A stretch of 64,000 nt of DNA, from assembly GCF_001718695.1 (NCBI RefSeq), contig NZ_CP013420.1:3038001-3102000 (forward strand). The letters run 5' to 3'. The stretch comes from Burkholderia ubonensis. GTDB lineage: Bacteria; Pseudomonadota; Gammaproteobacteria; Burkholderiales; Burkholderiaceae. The notes under the pieces are model-generated. The model did no database searches. It was not told where the DNA came from and worked only from the letters and a program-made list of their open reading frames with translations. The translations under genes were made by a program, and so were the position numbers. Shown one piece after another: positions 17,765-27,175 of the stretch. Position 1 is the stretch's first letter. Each line of letters opens with the position of its first letter.

Positions 17765-18712
17765 TCACTTGTTTAGCAAACGTTCCAGCGCCCGGCTGAC
17801 TTCGTCGGACGTGTCCGAACTCCATTCGCGTGCTTTCCTGGCCACGTCTGAGCCCCACTCTCGCGCCTGGTCGGCCGCTTCCGAACTCCAATCGTGCGCC
17901 TTTTGTTTGGCGACCGGGATACCCGCGTCCCACGCTTGCTTGAGCGTCCGGCCATCGCCCCATTCCTGAAGATTCGGCCGCATGCCGATCTTGGTTAGAT
18001 CCGCGACCGGTAGACCGGCCAGCCCACCGTCCAGATAAGCCAACGGGTGGGTGACAAAGGCGAAAGTCTTGAACGTGTCCCCGTTGTTTTCGAGTTCGAG
18101 TTCGTATCGTTCCACTTGCATTGAAAGCTCACCGTTGCCCGGCTTCGCACTCTTGAATGCGATCTGGTCTCCCTGCATGTTTTGCTGCAGCCCGATTTCG
18201 ATGTAGCGCTGAAGCCACCACCGGGCGTTTTCCAGCCATTTCTTTCCTTGAGCCGTTAGAGTGGGATAAAGATTCTTGCCGTAGTCCGAACAATAGTAAT
18301 AGCCGTAACTCACGTAGTAATCGGGCGGTTTGTGCCCGCAACCGATATGGCGCATCATGAAATTGCCGTGGCGCGACCAGTCGGAATCTGTACTTTTCAG
18401 TTCGATCAGCTTTTCCCGTCGATGTAGCAGGCGGCGCGCGACTTCCTTGTCTTTCCATGGATCCCACGAGGTCGCGAATTTCTTCACGGTTTCCCATGCA
18501 CTCGATTTGCTGACCTTTTCGACCGTCTCCCAGTACTCGCCGTGCAGCGGCTGGTAGTAGAAGGGACACGTGCCGACAATGGAATCTGCGGCCGGTGGTG
18601 CGTACTTGTCGCAGATATTGATCGCCACCTTTGGACGATCCTTGTAGCCCGTCGGCGTCAGCATCCCGGAGCCGGTGCCGAGTACGTTCTTGTCCGGTTG
18701 CCCGTCAGCCAT
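17765..18712 (-). CDS. Putative VgrG-associated T6SS cargo effector, unknown activity
   Basis: A 315-residue protein with no signal peptide or obvious membrane helix. The start MADGQPDKNVLGTGSGM overlaps the vgrG stop by 8 nt (ATGGCTGA), giving tight translational coupling. The central block (about 118-165) is rich in Cys, His and Tyr: RHIGCGHKPPDYY, YGYYYCSDYG, then a W-rich helix KKWLENARWWLQRYIE. FKTFAFVTHPLAYLDGGLAG follows. The C-terminus has amphipathic repeats (DWSSEAADQAREW, GSDVARKAREW, SSDTSDEV) that look helical. I recognise no catalytic family. Gene order and coupling make it the likely toxin delivered by the adjacent VgrG. Two CXnC-like pairs could bind metal or form disulfides. 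Confidence 0.65.
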   Translation of the reverse strand: MADGQPDKNVLGTGSGMLTPTGYKDRPKVAINICDKYAPPAADSIVGTCPFYYQPLHGEYWETVEKVSKSSAWETVKKFATSWDPWKDKEVARRLLHRREKLIELKSTDSDWSRHGNFMMRHIGCGHKPPDYYVSYGYYYCSDYGKNLYPTLTAQGKKWLENARWWLQRYIEIGLQQNMQGDQIAFKSAKPGNGELSMQVERYELELENNGDTFKTFAFVTHPLAYLDGGLAGLPVADLTKIGMRPNLQEWGDGRTLKQAWDAGIPVAKQKAHDWSSEAADQAREWGSDVARKAREWSSDTSDEVSRALERLLNK

Positions 18713-21392
18713 TCGATTTCCCCAAAAACTTGACGACGACGTCGTGCGGCACGTGGCTCTGCGTGAGCCCCGTCTCACCGGCCGCGTTGGTGACGCCTTC
18801 TGAGATCAACTTCCCGTTCGAAAACATCTGATACCGAGTGTTCGCAACCGGGATGTCGGTGCCGGCCCAGTGCGCGATGAAGGCCTGATCGTAGTTGCCC
18901 GTCGAGTTGGGCAGTGTCGGCATCGTTTGCGCCAGATGCGTGGGCCCGCTGAATGCGTGTTGCGCACCCTTGACGTCGATCTTGCCGGGCGCATGGACTT
19001 CAATGTTGCCGTCCGCGATCCGGATGTAAGCGCCGCCGGACGTCAAGAGGATCTCCTTCGCCGCAGCGCCTTCGAGTGCCCCGGTGGCCGCGATCAGCTT
19101 CAGCGTTTTCTGGGCGGTCAGCTCGATGTTGTCAGCCTGTGCTTGCACTTCAACCCTGCCCTTGCCGGCGAACAGCTTGATCCCGGCGTTCTGGGCGAAC
19201 AGGCTGATGCGGTCGATCACGCTGGCGACCAGCGATTTCCCCGCGGCGACATGCGTGCTTTGCCCGCTGACGACGTTGATGTGCCGGTCCGCAGCAACAT
19301 GCACAGATTGTTGTGTCGACATCCCGATGCCTGCCGGACTGCCGAACAGCATCACAGGTTCCTTGAACGCATTGGCGATGCCCGTGCCGCCGCCGGCGGT
19401 TCTGCCGCCCGACGTGCTGCCGGTCACGCTGCGTTGAGTTGCATCGGTGAACTGCTTCAGTGCCGAATGCCCGGACTCGAGCGGCTCCGCTCGATGCTGC
19501 GTGCTGACATCCGACATGGCTTCCATCAGGCCTTCCGCCCGAACGAGCTGTTGCTGCGTTTCCTGAACGTCGAGCGGTTGGCTTGCCGGCTGCTTCTCGT
19601 GCGTCGTGACGTACAGGCCGCGGTTCGCGCGCACTGCGCCATATGCGTCCGACCGCAGGTCGAAGCCGCTGCCGAGATAGCTGCCGCGATTATTGCCTGC
19701 GTGCTCGATCAAATAGCCGAGATGCAGATGCGCATTGGTCTGGCTGCTATACAGGTGTACGCGATTCTGCGACGTCGCATCGTCGAGGACCAACTGGTTG
19801 TACCCGACGCCCGCATATTCCTTGGAGCGATATCCGGACAGGATGCCGTTGCTGTGCCATTGCGGACTTGTTGCGCCGTTATAGACCTTGCCTACGATGA
19901 TCGGTCGATCGCAGTCGCCGCCGACGAAGTCGACCAGCACCTCCTCGCCGCTGCGGTGTGGATGAACGGCGCCGTAGCCATTTCCGGAATCCGACGTCGT
20001 GGCACGTAGCCAGCACGACGCCTTCTCGTCACCGTCGTTCAGGCGATCCCAATGAAAGCGGACTTTGACACGGTTTAGTGCATCCGTGTGAACCTCTTCG
20101 CCCTGCGGTGCGACGACGATCGCCGATTGCAAATGCATCGTCGGCTTCGCATGCTCGAACGGGCTGCGAAACGGTACGGTCGTGCGCTGTGCTTCCACGC
20201 GAATCTGAAAGAAGCCCTCGCTACCATCGGAATGACGGACGCGCGACAGGGCGGAATCTGTCGCGTGCACGATGCTGTCGATCTCCGCCTTCAGGCTATG
20301 AGGAAAAACCGCCTGCTCGTCCGCCACGGGGAGGTTGTTGACAATGACCCACGCCGTCTCGATTACGGCGAATTCGCGCTGGCCGGGATCGTCCTTGTCG
20401 TGTTCGGGGTGATCGGCGAATTGGAACGTGCGCCCCGCGTCCATGCGCCGCACGCCGCCGACGCCGTGAAAACGCTTCGCGCGCGACTCCTGATCCTCCA
20501 TCCAGAGCTTCGACAGATGGTCGCCGCGGGATTGCTCGGCATACGTATGCGCGCCCGTGTATTCATAGACCTCCAGCTGCTGCGGGAGGTCGCCCTGGTT
20601 CGCGATCGTCGGCGTGTGAGTGGCCTTCGGATTCGCGGCGGTGGGCGGCTGCTTGTAGTCGAACGTGCGCGTGGCGCGCTCGACGCTCCGCAGCGTACGA
20701 GTGCCAGAGAAATGGACGAGTGTGTCGGCTTCGTCGCTTGTACCCGCGCGATGAAAATGCACTACTCGTGGCGACAGCGCGGGCAGCGCGTCGAGGCGGT
20801 CGACGATGACGAACCGGTGCGACTTGCCGTCTCGGTCCTGTTCCCAGAAACCGTACAGGCCTTCGGATTCCATCAGCCGGTGCACGAAATTCCAATCGTC
20901 CTCGTCCTGCATGCAGAACGAGCGAATTGGTACCGGCTGGTAGAGCCTGAAGGCGAAGCGTCCCTTTGCCTGCGGATGCTGGTTCAGTACGTCGGCAATG
21001 ATGTCTTCCGCGGACTGATCCTGCCAGATGCGCTGGTCGCGGCGGAACTTAAGGAAATGCAGGAACGATGCAAAAGCAATCTGGTAGTACGTGACACCGC
21101 TGTCCGACCCGAGCCGGCGAGCGGAATGCACGTAGCCGTGGTGAGGCGCGTACGATTGATCGCTCTGCTGTATCCACAGCGTCACCGGCTGCGCGATCAG
21201 CTTCTTGAGCTCGATGTTGTCGGATACGGAAACCGCATCGACGATAAACTCGAATTGGCGCCCGAGTCGCGACCACCCCTTGACGCGGTGCGGCAACAGT
21301 ATGTCGGGGCCAAGCGGCGTATCTAGTTTGACAAGGCGCTCATGCTGGACCGGCCTGCCCAGCATCGCGCTTCTCAACATGTTCGAATTCAT
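18705..21392 (-). CDS. vgrG: Type VI secretion VgrG spike with C-terminal TTR-like cargo domain
   Basis: An 895-residue VgrG. The N-terminal two-thirds of residues 1-430 match the gp27-like base (VSDNIELKKLIAQPVTLWIQ; FCMQDEDDWNFVHRLMESEG; TLRSVERATRTFDYKQP). The gp5-like OB region holds DALNRVKVRFHWDR, GSGYGAVHPHRSGEEVLVDF-like residues and DCDRPIIVGKVYNG. DUF2345 follows (NRVHLYSSQTNAHLHLGYL; INVVSGQSTHVAAGKSL), and the end, about 830-895, resembles a transthyretin-like fold (NGKLISEGVTNAAGETGLTQ) of the type known to dock cargo. No other T6SS structural gene is in the window, so this is an orphan spike locus that must use a sheath encoded elsewhere. Confidence 0.95.
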   Translation of the reverse strand: MNSNMLRSAMLGRPVQHERLVKLDTPLGPDILLPHRVKGWSRLGRQFEFIVDAVSVSDNIELKKLIAQPVTLWIQQSDQSYAPHHGYVHSARRLGSDSGVTYYQIAFASFLHFLKFRRDQRIWQDQSAEDIIADVLNQHPQAKGRFAFRLYQPVPIRSFCMQDEDDWNFVHRLMESEGLYGFWEQDRDGKSHRFVIVDRLDALPALSPRVVHFHRAGTSDEADTLVHFSGTRTLRSVERATRTFDYKQPPTAANPKATHTPTIANQGDLPQQLEVYEYTGAHTYAEQSRGDHLSKLWMEDQESRAKRFHGVGGVRRMDAGRTFQFADHPEHDKDDPGQREFAVIETAWVIVNNLPVADEQAVFPHSLKAEIDSIVHATDSALSRVRHSDGSEGFFQIRVEAQRTTVPFRSPFEHAKPTMHLQSAIVVAPQGEEVHTDALNRVKVRFHWDRLNDGDEKASCWLRATTSDSGNGYGAVHPHRSGEEVLVDFVGGDCDRPIIVGKVYNGATSPQWHSNGILSGYRSKEYAGVGYNQLVLDDATSQNRVHLYSSQTNAHLHLGYLIEHAGNNRGSYLGSGFDLRSDAYGAVRANRGLYVTTHEKQPASQPLDVQETQQQLVRAEGLMEAMSDVSTQHRAEPLESGHSALKQFTDATQRSVTGSTSGGRTAGGGTGIANAFKEPVMLFGSPAGIGMSTQQSVHVAADRHINVVSGQSTHVAAGKSLVASVIDRISLFAQNAGIKLFAGKGRVEVQAQADNIELTAQKTLKLIAATGALEGAAAKEILLTSGGAYIRIADGNIEVHAPGKIDVKGAQHAFSGPTHLAQTMPTLPNSTGNYDQAFIAHWAGTDIPVANTRYQMFSNGKLISEGVTNAAGETGLTQSHVPHDVVVKFLGKSNG

Positions 21393-21509
21393 TACCAGGA
21401 CTCACTCTTTTTGTTCTGCTGGTCACACGCTCTCTCGTGTGGAATCCACCAATTGTATGAGATAAAGGCGCTGGAATCTCCCCTCGCGGACCGACAGCCT
21501 TTCTCGCCC

Positions 21510-21998
21510 TCAACCCCCCGCATCCTCCGCCGTCCAATCCCCCGACTTCCCGCCGCGCTTCTCCCTGACGCTCACGTCGGTGATCACCATCCCGCGATCG
21601 ACGGCCTTGCACATGTCGTACACGGTCAGGAGCCCGACCTGCACCGCGGTGAGCGCCTCCATCTCGACGCCGGTCCGCCCGAACGTCTCGACCTGCGCGA
21701 CGCAGCGCACGCCCGGCAGCGCGTCGTCGAGCTCGAAATCGACCGCGACGCGGGTCAGCGCGAGCGGATGGCACAGCGGAATCAGGTCGGCGGTGCGCTT
21801 CGCGCCCTGAATCGCCGCGATGCGCGCGACGCCGAGCACGTCGCCTTTTTTCGCCTTGCCGTCGCGAATCAGCTCGAACGTCGCCGGCAGCATCCGGATC
21901 GTGCCGCGCGCGACGGCGATACGCTGCGTTTCCTGCTTGCCGCCGACGTCGACCATGTGCGCGTGGCCGGCGGCGTCGAAATGGGTGAGTCCAGACAT
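21510..21998 (-). CDS. moaC: Cyclic pyranopterin monophosphate synthase MoaC
   Basis: Completes the first step of molybdenum-cofactor synthesis with MoaA, converting 3',8-cH2GTP to cPMP. At 162 residues it is standard length. [55 protein letters not shown] and [23 protein letters not shown] are the conserved blocks; the catalytic Lys and Asp lie in [14 protein letters not shown] precedes ATG 21998. No other moa gene is adjacent. It diverges from the M48 protease gene across 224 bp. Confidence 0.97.
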   Translation of the reverse strand: MSGLTHFDAAGHAHMVDVGGKQETQRIAVARGTIRMLPATFELIRDGKAKKGDVLGVARIAAIQGAKRTADLIPLCHPLALTRVAVDFELDDALPGVRCVAQVETFGRTGVEMEALTAVQVGLLTVYDMCKAVDRGMVITDVSVREKRGGKSGDWTAEDAGG

Positions 21999-22222
21999 GT
22001 CGTGCTCCTGTCGACCGAATCCGGCGCGTCGACGCCCGGTTCGGTCCCGTGCATAGCTTGAAGGGCGCCTATCATAGCAGCGGGCGCCCGCGCCGCCGGC
22101 GCACAACCCGCGGACGATCCGTGCGGGACAGCCGGGCCGGCGCCGGTACAATGGCCACGATATTTATACCAATCGCCGCAAAGCGCGCGCCGCGCGCGGG
22201 ACGGCGTCGCGATCATCCTGCC

Positions 22223-23917
22223 ATGCGTGTCAAACAGTTGCTTGTCGCGTTGCTGTCGGCGGCCCTGGCGCTGCCGCCCGACGGTTACGCGCAATGCACG
22301 GGCGCCTTGCCGCTCGAGGCGGCGGGCGCCGGTCTCCCGTCGATCTCGACCGTGCCGTCCGGCATTGCGCCCGACGTATTCGGCACCTACGGCGGCGCCG
22401 AGAGCCGGTTTTCCGGCGCCACCGGCGTGTCGAATTCCGCCGCCGGCCTGCGCGCGCCGCTGCGGGCGCTGCAGCTGCCCGATCTCGGCGACGGCTCCGG
22501 CGGCGCGCTGACGCCGCAGGCCGAGCGCAAGCTCGGCGAACGGGTGATGCGCGAGGTGCGGCGCGACCCCGACTATCTCGACGACTGGCTCGCGCGCGAT
22601 TACCTGAACACGATGGCGGCACGGCTCGCGGCCGCGGCGACCGCGCGCTTCATCGGCGGCTATGCGCCCGACTTCGAGCTGTTCCCGGTGCGCGACGCGC
22701 AGATCAATGCATTCTCGATGCCGGGCGGCTTCATCGGCATCAACACCGGGCTCTTCATCACGACGCAGACGGAATCCGAGCTCGCGTCGGTCGTCGGCCA
22801 CGAGATGGGCCACGTGCTGCAGCGGCATATCGCGCGGATGATCAACGCGAGCGAGAAGACCGGCTACACGGCGCTCGCGACGATGCTGCTCGGCGTGCTG
22901 GCGGGCGTGCTCGCGCGCAGCGGCGATCTCGGCAGCGCGATCGCGATGGGCGGGCAGGCGTACGCGGTCGACAACCAGCTGCGCTTTTCGCGCTCGGCGG
23001 AGCGCGAGGCGGACCGCGTCGGCTTCCAGCTGCTCGCGGGCGCGGGCTACGACCCGTACGGGATGCCGGGCTTCTTCGAGCGGCTGGACCACGCGTCGAT
23101 GGGCGATGCAGGCGTGCCGGCCTACGCGCGCACCCACCCGCTGACGGGCGAGCGGATCGCCGACATGGAGGATCGCGCGCGGCGCGCGCCGTACCGCCAG
23201 CCGCACCAGTCGGCCGAGTACGGGTTCGTGCGCGCCCGGCTGCGCATCCTGCAGAACCGCGCGCCGACCGACATCGCGGCCGAGGCGCGCCGGATGCAGC
23301 TCGAGATCGACGACCATACCGCGGCGAACGTCGCCGCGAACGCGTACGGCGTCGCGCTCGCGAACACGCTGCTCGGCCAGTACGACGCGGCGGGGCAGGC
23401 GTTGGCGGCGTCGCGCGCCGCGTTCGATGCGCGCGCGCGGCGCGACGACGATCCCGCGACGAGCTCGCCGAGCCTCGACGTGCTGGCCGCTGACCTCGCG
23501 CGCCGCGCGGGGCGCACCGACGACGCGGTGCGGCTCGCGGCGCTCGCGCAGCGGCGCTGGCCGGCGTCGCACGCGGCGATCGTCGCGCATCTGCAGGCGC
23601 TCCTGGCCGCGCGCCGCTTCGGCGAAGCGCAGGCGCTCGCCCGCACGCAGGCGCAGGCCGATCCGCAGCAGCCGGACTGGTGGGACTACCTCGCAAAGGC
23701 GAGCGACGGCAAGGGCGACATGCTCGCGCGGCGCCGCGCACTGGCGGAGAAGCTCGCGCTCGACGGCGCGTGGCCGGCGGCGATCCGCCAGCTGAAGGAC
23801 GCGCGCGATGCAAAGGATGTGTCGTTCTACGACCAGTCGATGCTCAACGCGCGCCTGCTCGAATTCGAGGCGCGCTACAAGGAAGAGCGCGAGGACGAGA
23901 AGAACGGCAGGAGCTAG
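22223..23917 (+). CDS. M48 family metalloprotease with TPR region (BepA-like)
   Basis: A 564-residue exported protease. Signal peptide MRVKQLLVALLSAALALPP is followed by a cut near AQC. The zinc site HEMGH (193-197) sits in VVGHEMGHVLQRH, and the third ligand glutamate is in SAEREADRVG about 60 residues later. A hydrophobic stretch (ALATMLLGVLAGVLAR) lies between them. The C-terminal 280 residues are helical repeats consistent with TPRs. BepA/YfgC homologues act in the periplasm, in outer-membrane protein (LptD) quality control; this is the likely role. Upstream ATGs at 22049 and 22151 are in frame, but only ATG 22223 gives a signal peptide. Confidence 0.92.
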   Translation: MRVKQLLVALLSAALALPPDGYAQCTGALPLEAAGAGLPSISTVPSGIAPDVFGTYGGAESRFSGATGVSNSAAGLRAPLRALQLPDLGDGSGGALTPQAERKLGERVMREVRRDPDYLDDWLARDYLNTMAARLAAAATARFIGGYAPDFELFPVRDAQINAFSMPGGFIGINTGLFITTQTESELASVVGHEMGHVLQRHIARMINASEKTGYTALATMLLGVLAGVLARSGDLGSAIAMGGQAYAVDNQLRFSRSAEREADRVGFQLLAGAGYDPYGMPGFFERLDHASMGDAGVPAYARTHPLTGERIADMEDRARRAPYRQPHQSAEYGFVRARLRILQNRAPTDIAAEARRMQLEIDDHTAANVAANAYGVALANTLLGQYDAAGQALAASRAAFDARARRDDDPATSSPSLDVLAADLARRAGRTDDAVRLAALAQRRWPASHAAIVAHLQALLAARRFGEAQALARTQAQADPQQPDWWDYLAKASDGKGDMLARRRALAEKLALDGAWPAAIRQLKDARDAKDVSFYDQSMLNARLLEFEARYKEEREDEKNGRS

Positions 23918-23932
23918 CCTGTCGCGGCGGCG

Positions 23933-24520
23933 TCAGTGCTCGTCGGCCGGCGCAGTGCGCGCCCGTTCGGCGGGACTCGCGACGAAGCCGAAGCGCGCCG
24001 GCACGTCGGCGCGCGCGATCTCGCCGAGCGGCAGCGCGCGGTCGTCGCGCCAGCGCAGCACGGGCGGCGTCGCGTCGAGATCCGCATGGTCGGCGAACAG
24101 TCCGAGATCGTGATCGTGCAGCGCGGCGACGCGCGGCGGCGCGCCGGCGTCGCGAAACAGCACGCCGCCCGCGTCGTCGAGCCACGCTTCCCGCGGCTCG
24201 AACGGCCGGCCGGCCTGATCGGCGAGCGTCAGCCGGCCGTCCTGTTCGGCGAGCCGCACGATCCACGGGGTATACGCGAGCTCGACGTATACGCGCTGCG
24301 GCCCGTTCTGGAAGAACCACTGGCCGTGCTCGTCGGCTTCATAGTTGCGGGCGATGAACGCGACCAGCGCCGCATGGCGCAGCGGCGTGCCGAGCTCGCC
24401 GGCCGCCTGCGCGGCGTCGTCGCGCAGGCGCCAGCCGCCGCGCCGGTCGAGCAGCAGCCAGCCGGTGCAGTGCGGCACGTCCGGCCACTTGGCGAGCGCC
24501 TGCCTGACGATGTCATCCAT
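23933..24520 (-). CDS. Conserved betaproteobacterial protein (DUF2946-type, name from memory)
   Basis: A 195-residue soluble protein with no signal or membrane segment. The N-terminus MDDIVRQALAKWPDVPHCTGW, followed by LLLDRRGGWRLRD and FIARNYEADEHGQWFFQNGP, is strongly conserved-looking; an RVYVELAYTPWIVRL strand follows. I associate it with a family of unknown function in Burkholderiales. Its ATG overlaps the stop of the upstream hydrolase by 8 nt (ATGGATGA), so the two are translationally coupled and may share a process. The two converge on the M48 protease gene 15 bp away. Confidence 0.75.
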   Translation of the reverse strand: MDDIVRQALAKWPDVPHCTGWLLLDRRGGWRLRDDAAQAAGELGTPLRHAALVAFIARNYEADEHGQWFFQNGPQRVYVELAYTPWIVRLAEQDGRLTLADQAGRPFEPREAWLDDAGGVLFRDAGAPPRVAALHDHDLGLFADHADLDATPPVLRWRDDRALPLGEIARADVPARFGFVASPAERARTAPADEH

Positions 24521-25547
24521 GGTCGACGAACCGGGCGCAATAGCCGAACACGCGCACCGACAGCCAGTCGAGCCGACCGGGGAACGGCCCGGTCATGAAA
24601 CCCGCGTGGCCGCCGTCTTCGGGCTGGTCGAGCTCGACGGCGGGCGACACGTCCGCCGGGCCGGGCAGCGCCGACGCGGGCAGGAACGGGTCGTTGCGGG
24701 CGTTGAGGATCAGCGTCGGCACGTCGATCGCGGGCAGGAGCGGGCGGGTGGTCGCCTTCGTCCAGTAGTCGTTCGCGTCGGCGAAGCCGTGCAGCGGCGC
24801 GGTGACGACGTCGTCGAAATCATGCATCGTCACCGCGTTCAGCATCGCTTCGCGGTCGAACAGGCCCGGAAACTGCTCGAGCTTGACGAGCGCCTTGCGC
24901 TTCAGCGTCTTCAGGAAGCTGCGCGTGTAGAGCATCGCGAAACCTTGCGACAGCGCACGGCCGCCCGCATGCACGTCGAGCGGCGTCGAGATCGCGGCGG
25001 CGGCGCGCACGACCGACGTGTCGCCGCGGTGCTCGCCGAGCCAGCGCAGCAGCACGTTGCCGCCGAGCGACACGCCGGCGGCGACGATCGGCCCGCGATG
25101 CTGCGCGGCGAGGCGCTTGAGGATCCAGTCGACCTCGGCGCTGTCCGCGAGGTGGTAGAAGCGCGGGCGGCGGTTCATCTCGCCGCTGCAGCTGCGAAAA
25201 TGCGGAACGACGCCGTGCCAGCCCTTCGCGCGCGCGGCGGCCATCAGCGCGAGCGCGTAGTGCGAGCCGGAGCTGCCTTCGAGGCCGTGGAACAGCACGA
25301 ACAGCGGCGCGTCGGGCGCCGGCGCCGCGCTGTCGAGATGGGCGATCCAGTCGAGATCGATGAAGTCGTGATCGGGCGTTTCCCATCGCTCCCGCCGGTA
25401 GGCGACGGCCGGCCGTCGCGCGAACAGCGCCGGCACGATGGTTTGCGCATGGCTGTTCGGCAGCCAGCGTGGCGCGCGATAGCGCAGTGTGTCGTCATCC
25501 GGGGTGTTGCCCCCGTCAAGCGATGTGGGCGGAGAAGCCGTACTCAT
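24513..25547 (-). CDS. YheT/ABHD-type alpha/beta hydrolase
   Basis: A 344-residue alpha/beta hydrolase. APRWLPNSHAQTIVPALF is the YheT-family N-terminal motif, LFHGLEGSSGSHY the oxyanion loop, and GVSLGGN the nucleophile elbow with Ser160. The acid is probably the Asp in LILNARNDPFLP, and the histidine lies in EDGGHAGF. Family members are short/medium-chain esterases of uncertain physiological substrate. No signal peptide is present, so it is cytosolic. It overlaps the downstream conserved gene and starts 26 bp after the NTF2-like gene on its 3' side. Confidence 0.92.
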   Translation of the reverse strand: MSTASPPTSLDGGNTPDDDTLRYRAPRWLPNSHAQTIVPALFARRPAVAYRRERWETPDHDFIDLDWIAHLDSAAPAPDAPLFVLFHGLEGSSGSHYALALMAAARAKGWHGVVPHFRSCSGEMNRRPRFYHLADSAEVDWILKRLAAQHRGPIVAAGVSLGGNVLLRWLGEHRGDTSVVRAAAAISTPLDVHAGGRALSQGFAMLYTRSFLKTLKRKALVKLEQFPGLFDREAMLNAVTMHDFDDVVTAPLHGFADANDYWTKATTRPLLPAIDVPTLILNARNDPFLPASALPGPADVSPAVELDQPEDGGHAGFMTGPFPGRLDWLSVRVFGYCARFVDHG

Positions 25548-25573
25548 GATCGCCCCGCGTCTTGGTCAATTCG

Positions 25574-26020
25574 TCAATGCAGCGGGCCTTGCCCGTGGCG
25601 GATCTTGGCGGCGAACTGCCCGGCCGCCTGGTCGGGAATCGGGCTCGCATGGATGTGCGCGATGCGCCATTCGCCGCGCTCGTGAATCATCACGTAGGTC
25701 GCGAACACCATGTCGGGCTCGGCAGTGAGGTCGGCCTGCTGATGCGCTTCGGCGATCGTGTAGACGACGGTGCCGAGGCTGTCGTACACGCGGATGTCGA
25801 GCGGCTCGATCGTCACCGGCTGCGTGGACAGCCGGGCGCCGAGCCCGCTGCGGATCTGGTCGAGGCCGTGCAGATGCGCGCCGTCCGCCCAGATGCAGCT
25901 GGCGAAATCCTCGTCGATCCACAGGGCCATCAGCGCGTCGAGATTGGCATCGGCGATGGCTTGGTAGTAGGCGTTGAGCGTATCGGCGGCGGCTTCGAAG
26001 AGGCGGGCAAAACGTGGCAT
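25574..26020 (-). CDS. NTF2-like/SnoaL-type small protein (DUF4440-like)
   Basis: A 148-residue protein of the cystatin-like NTF2 fold: helix ADTLNAYYQAIADANLDALM followed by LWIDEDFASCIWADGAHLHG, then curved strands (TIEPLDIRVYDSLGTVVYTI; MVFATYVMIHERGEWRIAHIH). These include the usual W....IWADG and WRIAHIHAS signatures of SnoaL-like proteins, which range from isomerases to binding proteins. The activity is not deducible. The downstream hydrolase begins 26 bp after its stop, suggesting one transcript with it and the conserved gene beyond. Confidence 0.85.
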   Translation of the reverse strand: MPRFARLFEAAADTLNAYYQAIADANLDALMALWIDEDFASCIWADGAHLHGLDQIRSGLGARLSTQPVTIEPLDIRVYDSLGTVVYTIAEAHQQADLTAEPDMVFATYVMIHERGEWRIAHIHASPIPDQAAGQFAAKIRHGQGPLH

Positions 26021-26134
26021 CGGGTTGTTCTCTCGCGCGCATCGCGCGCCGTATTCAGCACGGCGGCCAGGAGGCCGCCGCGCTCCGGTGAATCGGATTG
26101 CCCGGCGCGCGCCTCGCGACGCTGCCGGTGGAGG

Positions 26135-27175
26135 TCAGCGTTGCCCGACGAGCATGCCGCGCAGATCGCCGAATACTTGCTCCGGGCCGAGTTCGCGCAG
26201 GCACTTCAGGTGGCCGAGCGGACACTCGCGCTCGAAGCAGGGACTGCATTCGAGATGCAGCCATTGTACCTTCGCCAGCTCGGACAGCGGAGGGGTATGA
26301 CGCGGATCCGTCGAGCCGTACAGCGCGACGAGCGGCCGGCGCAGCGCCGCGGCGACGTGCATCAGCCCGGAATCGTTGGTGACGACCGCGTTCGCGCGGG
26401 CGATCAGCGCGCACGCCTCGGACAGCGATGTCTGCCCGCACAGGTTGCGCACGTGCGGTGCGTGCTCGGCGATCGCCTGCGCGGCCGCGGCGTCCTTCTG
26501 CGAGCCGAGCGCGATGATCTGCGTGTACGGGAACGACTGGTGGACGATCTTCGCGAGCGACGCGAAGTGCTCGGGCGGCCAGCGCTTGGCCGGGCCGTAT
26601 TCCGCGCCGGGGCAGAACACGACGAGCGGCATCCGTGTATCGAGATTGAAACGTGCGGACACGCGCGCCGTTTCATTCAGGTCGGCTTCGAGGCGCGGCG
26701 GCGGCAGGGTTTTCATCGACTCGGGCAGCTTTGCGCCCGGCGCGTACGCGAGCGCCGCGTAGTGGCCCGTCATCGGCGGCCGCTCGCCGTGCGCCTTGTT
26801 CGGGTTCGCGTGCCGCACGTTCAAGAGGCCATAGCGGTGCTCGCCCGTATAGCCGATCCGCAGCGGGATGTTCGCGAGCCACGGGATCACCGCGGACTTC
26901 AGCGAGTTCGGCAGCACATAGGCCGCGTCGTAGCCGTTGTCGCGCAGGTCGCTCGCGAGCTGCCAGCGGCGCAGCAGCTGCAGCTTGCCGTGCGCGAGAT
27001 CGGTCGCGTAGACATCGTGGATCTCCGGCATGCGCTCCAGCACCGGCGCGACCCAGGTGGGCGCGACGGCATCGATCGCGATGCGGGGATGGAGTTTCTT
27101 CAGCAGCGCAAAGAGCGGCTGCGCCATCAATGCGTCACCGATCCAGTTCGGTGCGATAACCAGCGCTCGACGCAT
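26135..27175 (-). CDS. waaF: Lipopolysaccharide heptosyltransferase II
   Basis: A GT9-family enzyme adding the second heptose to the LPS inner core on the cytoplasmic face of the inner membrane. At 346 residues it is typical. MRRALVIAPNWIGDALMAQPLF is the N-terminal Rossmann start; FCPGAEYGPAKRWPPEHFASL and TNDSGLMHVAAALRRPLVALYGSTDP form the ADP-heptose site, and ECPLGHLKCL ends with the conserved Cys-rich turn. ATG 27175 gives the canonical MRRALVIAPNW start; the frame extends upstream but without family similarity. The zinc protein and ilvE precede it on the same strand. Confidence 0.95.
   Translation of the reverse strand: MRRALVIAPNWIGDALMAQPLFALLKKLHPRIAIDAVAPTWVAPVLERMPEIHDVYATDLAHGKLQLLRRWQLASDLRDNGYDAAYVLPNSLKSAVIPWLANIPLRIGYTGEHRYGLLNVRHANPNKAHGERPPMTGHYAALAYAPGAKLPESMKTLPPPRLEADLNETARVSARFNLDTRMPLVVFCPGAEYGPAKRWPPEHFASLAKIVHQSFPYTQIIALGSQKDAAAAQAIAEHAPHVRNLCGQTSLSEACALIARANAVVTNDSGLMHVAAALRRPLVALYGSTDPRHTPPLSELAKVQWLHLECSPCFERECPLGHLKCLRELGPEQVFGDLRGMLVGQR

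Noticed and set aside
16349..21509. Search for insertion sequences or integrases bounding the T6SS cassette
   Set aside because: None seen; flanks are core genes directly, so any transfer is inferred from base composition alone.
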